From the NCBI GenBank assembly GCA_046160485.1, contig JBJXGV010000075.1, positions 1-64,000 of the forward strand: a stretch of 64,000 nucleotides of DNA, in the 5' to 3' direction. The notes under the pieces were generated by a model, which made no database searches, had not been told where the DNA came from, and saw only the letters and a program-made list of their open reading frames with translations. The translations under genes and the position numbers were made by a program. Shown here in pieces: positions 1-8,667 of this stretch. The DNA is from JBJXGV01 sp046160485. GTDB taxonomy: Bacteria > Orphanbacterota > Orphanbacteria > JBJXGV01. Positions within the stretch are counted from its first letter, which is position 1, and the number at the start of each line of letters is the position of its first letter.

Positions 1-292
1 GTCTCCAGCGCCTCCGTTCCCTCAATCGTGGCTTGTCGGCCGGGTCGGGTTACCCATCTGAATACCGAGGTCGCGTATCGCGCCTCCAGCGCAAGATCGG
101 CACCCCGAGCCCGGCTCACATCCTCTCTTGCTTCCGCAAAACATGCGAGCTCGACCTCGCCACACCACGCCTCCCGAAAAACGCGCGCATGACAGCCCCG
201 TGCGGGCACGCTCTGGACCTGCCCTCGACCGGAGACACTCCCCTCCGACCAACGCACTCTTCCGGTAACGCGACCAACTGGATGTGATGGTA
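1..292. other. Left edge, no gene recognised
   Basis: This stretch lies between the window edge and the 3' end of the minus-strand gene that stops at 293. Short open frames exist on both strands, but none has a convincing ribosome binding site, a domain or amino-acid composition typical of the neighbouring genes. I see no tRNA-like fold and no terminator with a T-tract. Confidence 0.4.
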
Positions 293-1858
293 CTACCGCA
301 TGAGCACGACGCGCGCGGCACGATCGCCAGGCCGGTCGGAGCGGCGCGCGAAGTACGTGCCGGCGGCCACGCGGCCGCCGCTCGGTTCGGTCCCATCCCA
401 GCGAATCGCGGCCGCGCCCGCGGCGGGGAGCAGCTCTCGTATCAGCCGCCCGGATGCGTCGTGCAGCCGCAGGACCGCATCGTTCGCGAACGGCTGCGCC
501 GCGCGGAACTCCGTGGCGCCGCGCGTCACGCTCGGCATCGCGACGAGGTTCCCGCGCGGCGCGGCCGGCGGCGCGACGGCGTCCACGCCTGTCGCCGCGT
601 CGCCCGCGTAATCGCTCTGCCACGCAATTTGGAACACCGGCTGCGAATCGAGAATCACGCCATCCGGAATCAGCTCGAACTGCACGCGCAATCCCGTGAT
701 CGCCCCCCCAATGCCCATGACGGGAATCGTTGTCGCGCCGCCGAACTGCGCAGGTTGAGTTCCGAGGATATCGAACGCGAGCATCACGCTCGATTGACCC
801 AACGGCGCCCCCATCGCGTCGCGCAACGTGATCGCGAGCGGCACGCCGATCGACCGCGGCCCGATGATCGGATCCGGCGGATACGCAAGCTCCGGCACCG
901 TCAACTCCGTCGCCGTGACGTCGATGAAGAACTCGTACGTTCCGCTCCAGTCGTAGAGGTAGCCGCCCTTCGGCACCGTCGACATCACGATCTCGCAGAA
1001 CTCCCCGTCGAAGATCTGCCAGTCGTCCCAGACGCCGTTGATGACGGGAGTCGGGCCGCCGGTTTGAATGTCGTAGAAACCGATCCCGGTGCGATAGAGC
1101 GGATTCGCGAGCGGGTCACGCGCGAGGAACGTGCACGGCGCGGAGGGGAGCGGCGACGACGTGACGAGCGTCCACTCGCCGACGAACTTCGGCGTGATCC
1201 GGCCGCTGCCTAGGGTGCGAATGTCCGCAACCCGAATGCTCGCACCCGCGTCCGCGTCGAGGAATTCGAACTTCACTCTCATGGCGTGCGCGCCGCTGGG
1301 CTCGACGTAGTCCGCGTACGGAAACTTGATTCGGCATTCGCCCGCGGCGAAGACGGTGTCGCTTCGCGTCGCTTCGAGCGAATTCCGTCTCGTGGTGACG
1401 CTTACGATGCACCCGCCGCCCGACACTTGCGTGAACAGAATCTGAACCGAATCGCAGACGCCGAACTCCGTAAGGTCGCGAGAACCGAGCCAGTCCCATT
1501 CGATCGAGACCGCGCCCTGGCCCGTTTCGGTTTCGATGCGCAGGTAGTCGTTCCACGTCGTGCCCGGAGTGACGCGCGCGCTCAACACGCCGCCTCCGCT
1601 CTGGCTCGGCATCAGGCGGAAGAGGCGGCTCGGCGCCGCGGAGTGCCAGCCGCCGTTGACCGCGGCCAGCGCGTCGAGTGTGTCGTCACTTGCGATCAGG
1701 TTGACGGTCCCGACCTCGAAGTCGTCGACGATGAGAAACGCGTGGGCGCGCTCCGCCGGCGCGAGTGCCAGCGCGAGTGTGAGAACCAGCGGGAGTAAGA
1801 GCGGAAGCGAACGCGAAAGTGAGAGTGAAACGCCAAGAATCGAAGCGAAGCGCCGCAT
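293..1858 (-). CDS. Secreted protein with C-terminal FlgD-like Ig domain
   Basis: About 521 residues. The chosen ATG (MRRFAS) has AAGGA a few bases upstream; an in-frame ATG 18 bases earlier lacks one. A hydrophobic leader (about residues 1-34) ends in AHA, a typical signal peptidase I site, so the protein is exported. The middle looks like a beta-rich extracellular domain of no family I recognise. The last 65 or so residues carry the FlgD-like Ig pattern (LRLHDASGRLIREL, then IRWDGT and GTYFAR), a C-terminal module found on many secreted proteins of FCB-type bacteria and often linked with sorting or surface attachment. Function unknown; extracellular location is inferred. It is transcribed divergently from the lipoprotein gene at 2092. 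Confidence 0.75.
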   Translation of the reverse strand: MRRFASILGVSLSLSRSLPLLLPLVLTLALALAPAERAHAFLIVDDFEVGTVNLIASDDTLDALAAVNGGWHSAAPSRLFRLMPSQSGGGVLSARVTPGTTWNDYLRIETETGQGAVSIEWDWLGSRDLTEFGVCDSVQILFTQVSGGGCIVSVTTRRNSLEATRSDTVFAAGECRIKFPYADYVEPSGAHAMRVKFEFLDADAGASIRVADIRTLGSGRITPKFVGEWTLVTSSPLPSAPCTFLARDPLANPLYRTGIGFYDIQTGGPTPVINGVWDDWQIFDGEFCEIVMSTVPKGGYLYDWSGTYEFFIDVTATELTVPELAYPPDPIIGPRSIGVPLAITLRDAMGAPLGQSSVMLAFDILGTQPAQFGGATTIPVMGIGGAITGLRVQFELIPDGVILDSQPVFQIAWQSDYAGDAATGVDAVAPPAAPRGNLVAMPSVTRGATEFRAAQPFANDAVLRLHDASGRLIRELLPAAGAAAIRWDGTEPSGGRVAAGTYFARRSDRPGDRAARVVLMR

Positions 1859-1904
1859 CGTGTCGGTCCTTTCCATTGACGAGAGTGGCGTCGGAGCAGG
1901 GTTC

Positions 1905-1923
1905 GCGGATGCACGTCATCCGC
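1905..1923. promoter_or_regulatory. Inverted repeat in divergent intergenic region
   Basis: Seven-base arms GCGGATG and CATCCGC flank the spacer CACGT. The repeat lies 47 bases upstream of the minus-strand start at 1858 and about 170 bases upstream of the plus-strand start at 2092. Position and symmetry fit an operator for a dimeric regulator, but no regulator is adjacent and a chance palindrome is possible in such GC-rich DNA. Confidence 0.3.
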
Positions 1924-2091
1924 CTGCCAACGTGGACACCGCCAAATGGAGGGAAGACCCGACACGAATTCGCCGGGCGGAGCGGGTGCCGGCGCGGCCA
2001 TGGTGCGTGGCGCCCAAATCGTGTCACAAATCGCGCGCTCGTCGGCTCTTCTCCTCGGACACATCACACACCCCTTCAAAAGGAGACGAGC

Positions 2092-3468
2092 ATGAGGTTC
2101 GCACGGAGCATGGCGTTCATGGCGGTATTGGCATCCACGATGACGGGTTGCCTCGGCAGCTCGACGAATTCCCGAGACACGAACAATCCGCTCAGCGCGG
2201 CGCGCGGCGGCGTAAACCCGCCGTCCGCGCAGGGCGGCGATTGCGAGGGCCTCCCGACGGCGCCGGAGAGTTTGCGCGTCGATCTCGATACGCCCGCGTT
2301 CTCGAATCCGCTCGACGCGTTCAATCCGCTCTTCCCCGTGGGCGAACTCGATCGCGTGGTGTTGCTCGGAGAATCGGACGGCGAGCCGTTTCGCACGGAG
2401 ACGACGCGCCTACCCGGCACGCGCACGATCGTCATCGACGGCCAGCCGATCGAGACGATCATTTCTCAGTATGTCGCGTGGAAGGACCGGCGCATCGCCG
2501 AGGTCGCGCTCGATTGGTACGGGCAGGACGACGAGGGGAACGTTTGGTACTTCGGCGAAGATGTTTTCAACTACGAGGATGGTGTCGTCGTCGATATGGA
2601 AGGCACATGGATCGCGGGCGACGAGTTTCCCGTTGCGATGATCATGCCGGCGGCGCCGCAAGTCGGTGACGTTTGGCGCCCGGAGAACGCGTGTCCGATC
2701 GTGTTCGAAGAGGTGACCGCGCTCGAGACCAACGTGACTGTGATCGGGCCGAGCGGGCCGGTCGCCGGCGCGCTGCTCGTCAAGGAGCTTCACCTCGACG
2801 GCTTGTTCGAGGACAAGACGTTCGCGCCCGGCTACGGCGAGTTCTCAACGGGCGTGGCGGGGAGCGGAAACGTCGAAGCGCTCGCGGTGGCGGTGCCGAC
2901 GGATTTCATCGGCGGCGAAGTGCCGGAGGACCTCGACGATCTCGCGGACGGCGCGGAGCGCATGTTCAACCTCGCGCGGCGCGGCGGGTGGCGAAGGATC
3001 GCGTCGCTCTTCGAGGAGATGGAGGAGGACTGGGACGACTACGAGATGACGGGTGTGCCTCCGCTCGTCGCGGAGGTGATGGGCGATGCGATGGACGCGC
3101 TCGACGAGGCGATCATCGCGCGCGACAGAACGGCGGCGCGACAGGCCGCGGTCGACATCGCGCTCGCCGGCCTCGACTTCGAGCTTCTCTACGAGGACCG
3201 CGCGGACATCGATCTCGATCTCATCGAAGTGTGGACTCTGCAGCTTCAACTCGACCAGGCCGCTCACGACCGCGGCGGTGTGCGCAGCGACCTCGAGACG
3301 ATTCGCGTGATTCGCGACCGGCTCGCACCCGCGCTAGCGAATCGCGTCGACCTCGAGCTGAGCGCGATTCGGTCGGCGACGAATGCAGAGGACGAGGGCG
3401 CGCTGATGGCGAGTGCCGCGAAACTCAACGAGGCGATCGCTGAGTTGACGAATAGAGCGGCGCGCTAG
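2092..3468 (+). CDS. Putative lipoprotein, unknown function
   Basis: About 458 residues. The ATG is preceded by AAAGGAG at ideal spacing, which decides this start over a longer open frame that begins at 1819. The N-terminus has a short charged region, a hydrophobic stretch and a Cys at about residue 19 (STMTGC), an acceptable though not perfect lipobox. The body is acidic. Residues roughly 50-250 look beta-rich and the C-terminal third looks helical, with many Asp, Glu and Ala residues. I do not recognise a family. It is monocistronic and convergent with the membrane cluster that ends at 3529, with a long hairpin between them. Confidence 0.7.
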   Translation: MRFARSMAFMAVLASTMTGCLGSSTNSRDTNNPLSAARGGVNPPSAQGGDCEGLPTAPESLRVDLDTPAFSNPLDAFNPLFPVGELDRVVLLGESDGEPFRTETTRLPGTRTIVIDGQPIETIISQYVAWKDRRIAEVALDWYGQDDEGNVWYFGEDVFNYEDGVVVDMEGTWIAGDEFPVAMIMPAAPQVGDVWRPENACPIVFEEVTALETNVTVIGPSGPVAGALLVKELHLDGLFEDKTFAPGYGEFSTGVAGSGNVEALAVAVPTDFIGGEVPEDLDDLADGAERMFNLARRGGWRRIASLFEEMEEDWDDYEMTGVPPLVAEVMGDAMDALDEAIIARDRTAARQAAVDIALAGLDFELLYEDRADIDLDLIEVWTLQLQLDQAAHDRGGVRSDLETIRVIRDRLAPALANRVDLELSAIRSATNAEDEGALMASAAKLNEAIAELTNRAAR

Positions 3469-3490
3469 GCCGCGACGTTGCGAGCTGTTC

Positions 3491-3526
3491 CGCGCGGCGC
3501 TGAGCGATTCGACTCGGCGCCGCGCG
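3491..3526. terminator. Long hairpin between convergent genes
   Basis: Arms CGCGCGGCGCTGAG and CTCGGCGCCGCGCG pair over 14 base pairs (one G-T wobble) around the loop CGATTCGA. It lies between the stops at 3468 and 3529. There is no T-tract on either side, so it could be a non-canonical bidirectional terminator or an mRNA 3'-end stabiliser. Confidence 0.5.
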
Positions 3527-3528
3527 AT

Positions 3529-4155
3529 CTATCGTATCAAGCCGAGCGACGCCGGCAGATCCTGCATCAAGAATTGAATGCGCGCGATGAGCAGTGAGAT
3601 GCGGCTCATCACCGTGAAGCCGTACGACGCGCCGAACGAAATCATGAGGAACCAGATGCCGACGCGTGCGGCTCGCCCAACCGCGCCGCGATGCTCCGCC
3701 GAGAAGAAGAAGTAGATGAGCGACACGATGAGCCCGGCGATCAACAGGGAGTTGTTGATGTTCGTCACGGCGGAGCCGGTGTTCACGGAGAGGATATTCG
3801 CTTCGATCTGCGTCATGAGTTCGCTCTGCAGGTAGCCGATGACGGCGAGGCCGGAGAACGTGCCGACCATCAGGCCCATCGACCAGCGCGAGAGCCACGC
3901 GATCTTCTCGATGAAACGCGTGAAGAGTAAGAGCCCGAGCACGAGCGGAATGACGAGCAGCCATTCGCCCGCAGCGAGTTTGCCGAAGAGGTTCGGCTTG
4001 AGCGTGTTCTGAAACTCGACGGAGAGCCAGTAGCCCGCGCCGACGCCGACGAAGAGATGCTCCGCGAATTTGTAGACCGGGTTGTCCTTGTAGAGATACG
4101 AGAGGATCGCGAGCGTCAGAATCGCGGCGATGATGTTCCACATCGCGGGTGTCAT
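3529..4155 (-). CDS. Membrane protein of four-gene cluster, gene 4
   Basis: About 208 residues starting MTPAMWNIIA. The start codon overlaps the stop of the preceding gene as ATGA, which fixes the start and implies translational coupling. Five to six hydrophobic segments are visible (about residues 5-22, 37-50, 65-85, 90-110, 140-160 and 170-190), so this is a polytopic inner-membrane protein. No catalytic motif is evident. It is the last gene of an operon that begins at 6725, and presumably part of one membrane complex with the three upstream products. Function unknown. Confidence 0.8.
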   Translation of the reverse strand: MTPAMWNIIAAILTLAILSYLYKDNPVYKFAEHLFVGVGAGYWLSVEFQNTLKPNLFGKLAAGEWLLVIPLVLGLLLFTRFIEKIAWLSRWSMGLMVGTFSGLAVIGYLQSELMTQIEANILSVNTGSAVTNINNSLLIAGLIVSLIYFFFSAEHRGAVGRAARVGIWFLMISFGASYGFTVMSRISLLIARIQFLMQDLPASLGLIR

Positions 4156-5051
4156 GAGGAGCCTCCGCGGTTCTGCTCGCGTTTTGCCTCGCGCGCCTTC
4201 CCGCGCTTCGCGAGATAGACCGCGTTGCTCACGACGATGAGCGCAATGATCACGAGATGCCCGAGCGATTGCGCGTCCATTCCCTTCGTCGCGGCGCCGG
4301 GCACGCCGATGAGCGTCTCGTACTCGGCCGCGCCGGCGAGCCCGCCCACGAGCCCGACGAGCTGTCCCGACTGGTAGTTCGGCACGAACTCCGGCTCGCT
4401 CACCGCGGTCGTGAGCGACGCTGTCTTCAACTGCCAGCGCCCCTGCACCTGCTGCAGCCATTCCTTCGTTCCGGGATAACCGGCGGACACGCTCAGGAGA
4501 ATCGCGACGTCGTGGAAGCTCTTCACGCGCTGCATGAGCGGCAGGCTCGCGGTCGGCGTGCCGCGCGCGTCGACCGGATACGCGTTCGCGATGTCGGTCG
4601 CGATGCTCACCATCGCGATCTCGCGCCCTTCCTTGAATCCGAGATCGACGTAGTCGACGCCGTACGTCAGATGAAACTCTTCGTCGGCGACTTTGCGCAG
4701 CGCGTTCGCGGTGAGCGGGCCCGCGGTCGGCCATGTCGTCGCGGCGATCACCTTCATCTTGCGGCGGAAGAGGTGGCGCAGCGCTGCCTCCGCCATCGGC
4801 ATGAGTTCCGCTGCGCCGCCGGGATCCCAGTCGGCGGCGAAGTAGACGACGGAGCCCTCCGGCAGCCCTTCGATTGCGTCGTAGAGGCCGATCACCTTGC
4901 GCGTCGGCACGATCGGAAGCCCGACGGGGCGCAAGAGCGGCAGCAAGACGGCGAGGAACATCAGAAGAAAGATGACGCGGCGGTCGAGCTGCTCGATGCG
5001 CCACGCGCGCCAGTTGCGCCACGACGCACGCTGTTCCGGCGCGCCGCTCAT
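4152..5051 (-). CDS. Two-TM protein with large soluble domain, cluster gene 3
   Basis: 299 residues. A transmembrane segment lies at about 27-47 (VIFLLMFLAVLLPLL) and another near the C-terminus at about 262-280 (LVIIALIVVSNAVYLA). Between them is a soluble alpha/beta domain of about 210 residues with Rossmann-like patches such as GSVVYFAADWDPGG and KVIAATTWPTAGP. The tail is rich in Lys and Arg. It overlaps both neighbours by four bases (ATGA junctions). The architecture suggests a ligand-binding or structural subunit of a membrane complex. I cannot assign an activity. Confidence 0.8.
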   Translation of the reverse strand: MSGAPEQRASWRNWRAWRIEQLDRRVIFLLMFLAVLLPLLRPVGLPIVPTRKVIGLYDAIEGLPEGSVVYFAADWDPGGAAELMPMAEAALRHLFRRKMKVIAATTWPTAGPLTANALRKVADEEFHLTYGVDYVDLGFKEGREIAMVSIATDIANAYPVDARGTPTASLPLMQRVKSFHDVAILLSVSAGYPGTKEWLQQVQGRWQLKTASLTTAVSEPEFVPNYQSGQLVGLVGGLAGAAEYETLIGVPGAATKGMDAQSLGHLVIIALIVVSNAVYLAKRGKAREAKREQNRGGSS

Positions 5052-5710
5052 CCGCGTTCACCGAGATAGTTGCGCTCGATGCCGAGCACGATCTTCAGTC
5101 CCGTCGCGATCGCGCCGAGCGCCGAGCCGATGAGGATCGCGCGCTTCCCCGCGAGGTTCGGCACGTCCATGATCCACGTCTGCATCGCGTCGAAGCGCAG
5201 CGCATCCGGCAGGTGAAGCGCATCGGAGATCGCCGCGCCGACCGGCACGCGGCCGATCATCACGATCACCGCGGCGACCGCGAGCAGCGTCCCTTCGACG
5301 GAACGCACGCGAAACGACCGGAACGCCGCCGACGCGATGAAGAATGCCAAGAGCGCAAACATCGTCGCCTGCATCGGCGTGTAGACGTAGAGGAAGAGAT
5401 CGTTGAAGAGGCGGCCGCCCGCGCCTTTGTCTTCCGTCACGCCGAAGAAGAGCCCGAGAATCGCCATGACGAAGAGGCCGCCGAGAAGCGGAATCGCGTA
5501 CTGCCAGTCGCGCTCGCGCCGCGCGATCTTCTGCGCGTTGACCTTCACGAGATTCGCGGAGCCGAGGAAGTACGCGAACGCGATGATGAGGATCGCCCAA
5601 TCGCGCAGGTGCTGCGCGACCTCGCCGACGATCGGCGCCGGTACGAAGAAGTCGACGATCATCCAGAGTCCGAAGACCATCGTGATGAGAAGCGGGATCT
5701 CGCGGCGCAC
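5048..5710 (-). CDS. Polytopic membrane protein, cluster gene 2
   Basis: 220 residues starting MRREIPLLITMVFGLW. About six hydrophobic segments run through the protein (about 5-22, 38-53, 72-90, 108-130, 140-160 and 190-208). A conserved-looking loop containing FFGVTEDKGAGGRLFNDLF lies between segments three and four. The ORF begins 7 bases after the upstream gene ends and overlaps the downstream gene by 4 bases. Nothing identifies a transporter or enzyme family. Function unknown; part of the same operon and probably the same complex. Confidence 0.8.
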   Translation of the reverse strand: MRREIPLLITMVFGLWMIVDFFVPAPIVGEVAQHLRDWAILIIAFAYFLGSANLVKVNAQKIARRERDWQYAIPLLGGLFVMAILGLFFGVTEDKGAGGRLFNDLFLYVYTPMQATMFALLAFFIASAAFRSFRVRSVEGTLLAVAAVIVMIGRVPVGAAISDALHLPDALRFDAMQTWIMDVPNLAGKRAILIGSALGAIATGLKIVLGIERNYLGERG

Positions 5711-5717
5711 GGCGCTC

Positions 5718-6725
5718 CTACTCGACCCGGAAGAGCGACGGCAGTTCGGGCGCGATGCCGAGGCTCATCACGATCGCGCCGATGATGAACACCGCGATGA
5801 GAAGAATCTTCATCCCGTCGCCGGCCTTGAGCGTGCCGAGCAATCGCGGGTCGCGCGAGATGTACGCCGTCGCTGCGAAGAACTCCTCGCCGATGAGCGT
5901 GTAGTCGCACGACGCGACGAAGAACGGAAGCTGGTGCACGTTCGCGGTCCCCGCGATCTGGATCGCGCCGGTCGCGTAGCCCGTCTCCGCGAGGATGAGG
6001 CTCTCCGCGTAGAACGAGCCGAGCAGAAGATTCGCCGCGGGCTTCTCGCGCATCATGATTCCGTCGACGCCGGCGGTGAACGCGAACTGTTCATCCGAGA
6101 GATAGCGCACGTTCGACGGCACGAACGCCTCGGGATGGCCCGCGTCGATGTAGCCCTGCTTCACCGTTTCCTCGGCGAGCGGCAGCGTGAACGCTTTGCA
6201 GATCGGGACGATGAGCGGCGTGCCATAGCGCGCGACCGTCTTCGCGACCGAGTGGAGAATCACCATCGAGTAGATCGTCTGAATGTCGGTGACGTCTTGC
6301 GTGCCCGGCACGAAGAGAACGGCGCGGCCCATCTCCGTTGCGCGCCCGACGGCTTCCTCGATCGCCGTGAGGCCCGCGATCTTGCGCACGAACAGCGGCC
6401 GCCCGCGCGACGCCGCGCGAATGAAGAAGAGCAAGAGCGCGACGAAGACGAGCAGAACGACAAGCGCGTTGATGCGTTTCGGATGGATGAGGGAGTTCGA
6501 TGCGGGAGTGGCAGTGGCAGCGGCGGCGATCGAGTCGGGAGTGGCCGCGGACGCGGCGGCAGCGGCGGCGGCGATCGAGACGAACGCGAGGGTCGCAACG
6601 ACGGCGGCGAGCACGACCAGCGGTGACACGCGCGCCGCCACGTCGGGAAACGGCGCGCCCCGTGCCGCGCTGCATTCTCCGAATCCAAGCCGATCACGAC
6701 TCCGAGCGCGAGGGAGGGATCGCAT
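5718..6725 (-). CDS. DUF6754-type membrane protein, cluster gene 1
   Basis: 335 residues, resembling the uncharacterised DUF6754 family (recognised by eye, not searched). An N-terminal hydrophobic segment (about 34-55) is followed by an Ala-rich low-complexity stretch, a second TM (about 86-101), a soluble domain of about 190 residues and a C-terminal TM (about 310-327). The soluble part has AVLFVPGTQDVTDIQT and TAGVDGIMMREKPAANLL, which look like a Rossmann-like fold. The ATG at 6725 has no clear ribosome site; a GTG about 33 codons in is an alternative. It is the first gene of the cluster. Function unknown. Confidence 0.7.
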   Translation of the reverse strand: MRSLPRARSRDRLGFGECSAARGAPFPDVAARVSPLVVLAAVVATLAFVSIAAAAAAASAATPDSIAAAATATPASNSLIHPKRINALVVLLVFVALLLFFIRAASRGRPLFVRKIAGLTAIEEAVGRATEMGRAVLFVPGTQDVTDIQTIYSMVILHSVAKTVARYGTPLIVPICKAFTLPLAEETVKQGYIDAGHPEAFVPSNVRYLSDEQFAFTAGVDGIMMREKPAANLLLGSFYAESLILAETGYATGAIQIAGTANVHQLPFFVASCDYTLIGEEFFAATAYISRDPRLLGTLKAGDGMKILLIAVFIIGAIVMSLGIAPELPSLFRVE

Positions 6726-6827
6726 GGCCGCCGACGTTAGCCGCGCCGCGCGCGCGCGTCAAGAATTCGCGTGCCGCGCCGGTGCTTCCGGCGCCACGGA
6801 GTGATCGCAGCCCGGCTCGTCGAGTGC

Positions 6828-6833
6828 TATGCT
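6828..6833 (+). promoter_or_regulatory. Possible extended -10 promoter for OPT transporter gene
   Basis: TATGCT is preceded by TG at the extended -10 position (TGCTATGCT). It lies about 90 bases upstream of the transporter ATG, in the gap between divergent genes. No good -35 box is seen. Low-confidence call. Confidence 0.3.
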
Positions 6834-6924
6834 CACCCCTCTTTGCCAGCTCTCCCCGCGGGCACGCTTCTACCAACGCGGCCTCGCGCATCGAAGACCC
6901 ATCGAGGAAGGAGACGCGCTTCGA

Positions 6925-8667
6925 ATGAAAGCGAATCACGCAGAGGACGGCGCCGCGGCCGCCGGCGGCGGACCGCGCCGCGAGTTGACGGTGCGTGCGA
7001 TCATCACCGCGATGGTCGTCGCGGCGCTCATTGGCGCGTCGTATCCGTACGTCGTGCTCAAGATCGGCTACGGGCCGAACATTTCCGTCGTCAGCGCGTT
7101 CTTCGGCTTCATCGCGCTCTCGATCATCGGCGCGATCACGAGCCGCCGCGGTACGCGCTTCGAGAACAACCTCGTGCAGACCGCCGGGACGGCGGCGGGG
7201 CAGGCCGGCTTCATGTGCGTCGTGCTCGCGGCGATCGACATGCTCAACGCGAAACCGGAACTCGGATTCTCGCTGCACCTCTCAGCGCTGCAGACGTTCG
7301 CGTGGCTGACGCTCGCGGGGCTCATCGGCGTGCTCCTCGCCGTGCCGCTGCGCAAGCACTACATCGACGAGGAAGACCTCGCGTTCCCCGACGGCACCGC
7401 CGCGGGGGAGACGCTCCTCGTGCTCGACCAGGGGCCGAAGCAGGCGGGCCCGCGCGTCGCCGCGCTCGGCGCCGGCATGGGTCTCTCCGCGATCGTCGCG
7501 TTCTTCCGCGACGGCCCGATGAAATTCCTCCCCGCCGACATTCCGTTCGGCGCGGGCGGACACGCGCTGCGGATGGGCACCGAGGTGAGCCTCTTGTCGT
7601 TCGGCTCGGGGCTTCTCGTCGGCTGCCGTATCGCGCTCTCGATGGGGCTCGGCATGCTGCTCTCGTGGGTGATCGCGCCGCCGTGGCTCGCGTCGCAAGG
7701 CATCGTCACCGACACGACGTTCGCGAACGTGTTGCGCTGGGTGATGTGGCCCGCGACGGGCCTGCTCGTCTCCGGCGGCCTCACCGCGCTCATCCTCAAG
7801 TGGAACGTCATCTCGAAGACGTTCAAGAACCTTTCGGTGAAGGATGTCGGCAGCACCGATTTCCCGATCCGATGGGTCATCATCGGCGTCGTCGTGTTCT
7901 CTGTGGCGCTCGCGATCGTCCAATACGTGAGTCTCGGCTTCCCGATTTGGCTCTCCGCGATTTCGCTCATCCTCTCGTTCATCCTGATGCTCGTCGGCAC
8001 GCGCGTGCTCGGCGAAACGAATTGGGCGCCGATCAGCGCGATGGCGAATCTCATGCAGGCCGTCTTCGCCGCGCTCTCGCCCGGCAACATGTCGATCAAC
8101 ATGATCGGCTCCGGCATGTCGGGGACGATCGCCGCGAACGGCGAGCACCTCATGCAGGATTACAAGGCCGGCAAGATCGTCGGCTCGAACAACCGGCATC
8201 TGACGATCGTGCAGCTTCTCGCGGTGCCGGTCGGTTCGCTCGCGGTCGCGGTCGTGTATCCGGCGCTGAAGGCCCGCTACGGCATCGGCGGCGACGGACT
8301 CACGTCGCCGATCAGCGTGAAGTGGGCGGGTTTCGCAGAGCTGCTCAACCAAGGCTTCGGCGCGCTGCCGCGCGGCTGCTTCGTCGCGATGCTCATCGCC
8401 GTGGTGCTCGGCATCATCATCACGTGCCTCGAGCCGAAGTACCGCCGCTTCGTTCCGTCGCCGACGGGTGTCGGTATCGGCATGCTCGTTCCGGGTCTTG
8501 CGGTGATGCCGATGGTGTTGGGCGGCGTGTGCCAGTGGGTGTGGGCGAAGTCGCAGCCGGCGAGCGAAGAGAAGTTCTCGCTGCCGCTCGCGTCCGGTTT
8601 CATTGCGGGCGAGGCGCTGCTCGTGCTGGTCTTTGCGATCGCGGCGATGGCGGGCGTGAAGTGGTAA
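6925..8667 (+). CDS. OPT-family (oligopeptide/metal-chelate) transporter
   Basis: About 580 residues, shorter than some OPT proteins but typical of bacterial forms. The ATG at MKANHAED is preceded by GAGGAAGGAG, so an upstream ATG in the same frame is not used. The protein has some 14 hydrophobic segments. Family-like sequences include SYPYVVLKIGYGPNISVVSAF near the N-terminus, LVQTAGTAAGQAGFM, and DLAFPDGTAAGETLL at about residue 140. OPT proteins are proton-coupled importers of small peptides or metal-siderophore and metal-nicotianamine complexes. The substrate cannot be told from sequence. The next gene overlaps its stop. Confidence 0.9.
   Translation: MKANHAEDGAAAAGGGPRRELTVRAIITAMVVAALIGASYPYVVLKIGYGPNISVVSAFFGFIALSIIGAITSRRGTRFENNLVQTAGTAAGQAGFMCVVLAAIDMLNAKPELGFSLHLSALQTFAWLTLAGLIGVLLAVPLRKHYIDEEDLAFPDGTAAGETLLVLDQGPKQAGPRVAALGAGMGLSAIVAFFRDGPMKFLPADIPFGAGGHALRMGTEVSLLSFGSGLLVGCRIALSMGLGMLLSWVIAPPWLASQGIVTDTTFANVLRWVMWPATGLLVSGGLTALILKWNVISKTFKNLSVKDVGSTDFPIRWVIIGVVVFSVALAIVQYVSLGFPIWLSAISLILSFILMLVGTRVLGETNWAPISAMANLMQAVFAALSPGNMSINMIGSGMSGTIAANGEHLMQDYKAGKIVGSNNRHLTIVQLLAVPVGSLAVAVVYPALKARYGIGGDGLTSPISVKWAGFAELLNQGFGALPRGCFVAMLIAVVLGIIITCLEPKYRRFVPSPTGVGIGMLVPGLAVMPMVLGGVCQWVWAKSQPASEEKFSLPLASGFIAGEALLVLVFAIAAMAGVKW

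Noticed and set aside
6771..8660. Upstream extension of the TIM-barrel lipoprotein frame
   Set aside because: It overlaps the transporter gene in another frame and would hide the lipoprotein signal inside the protein.
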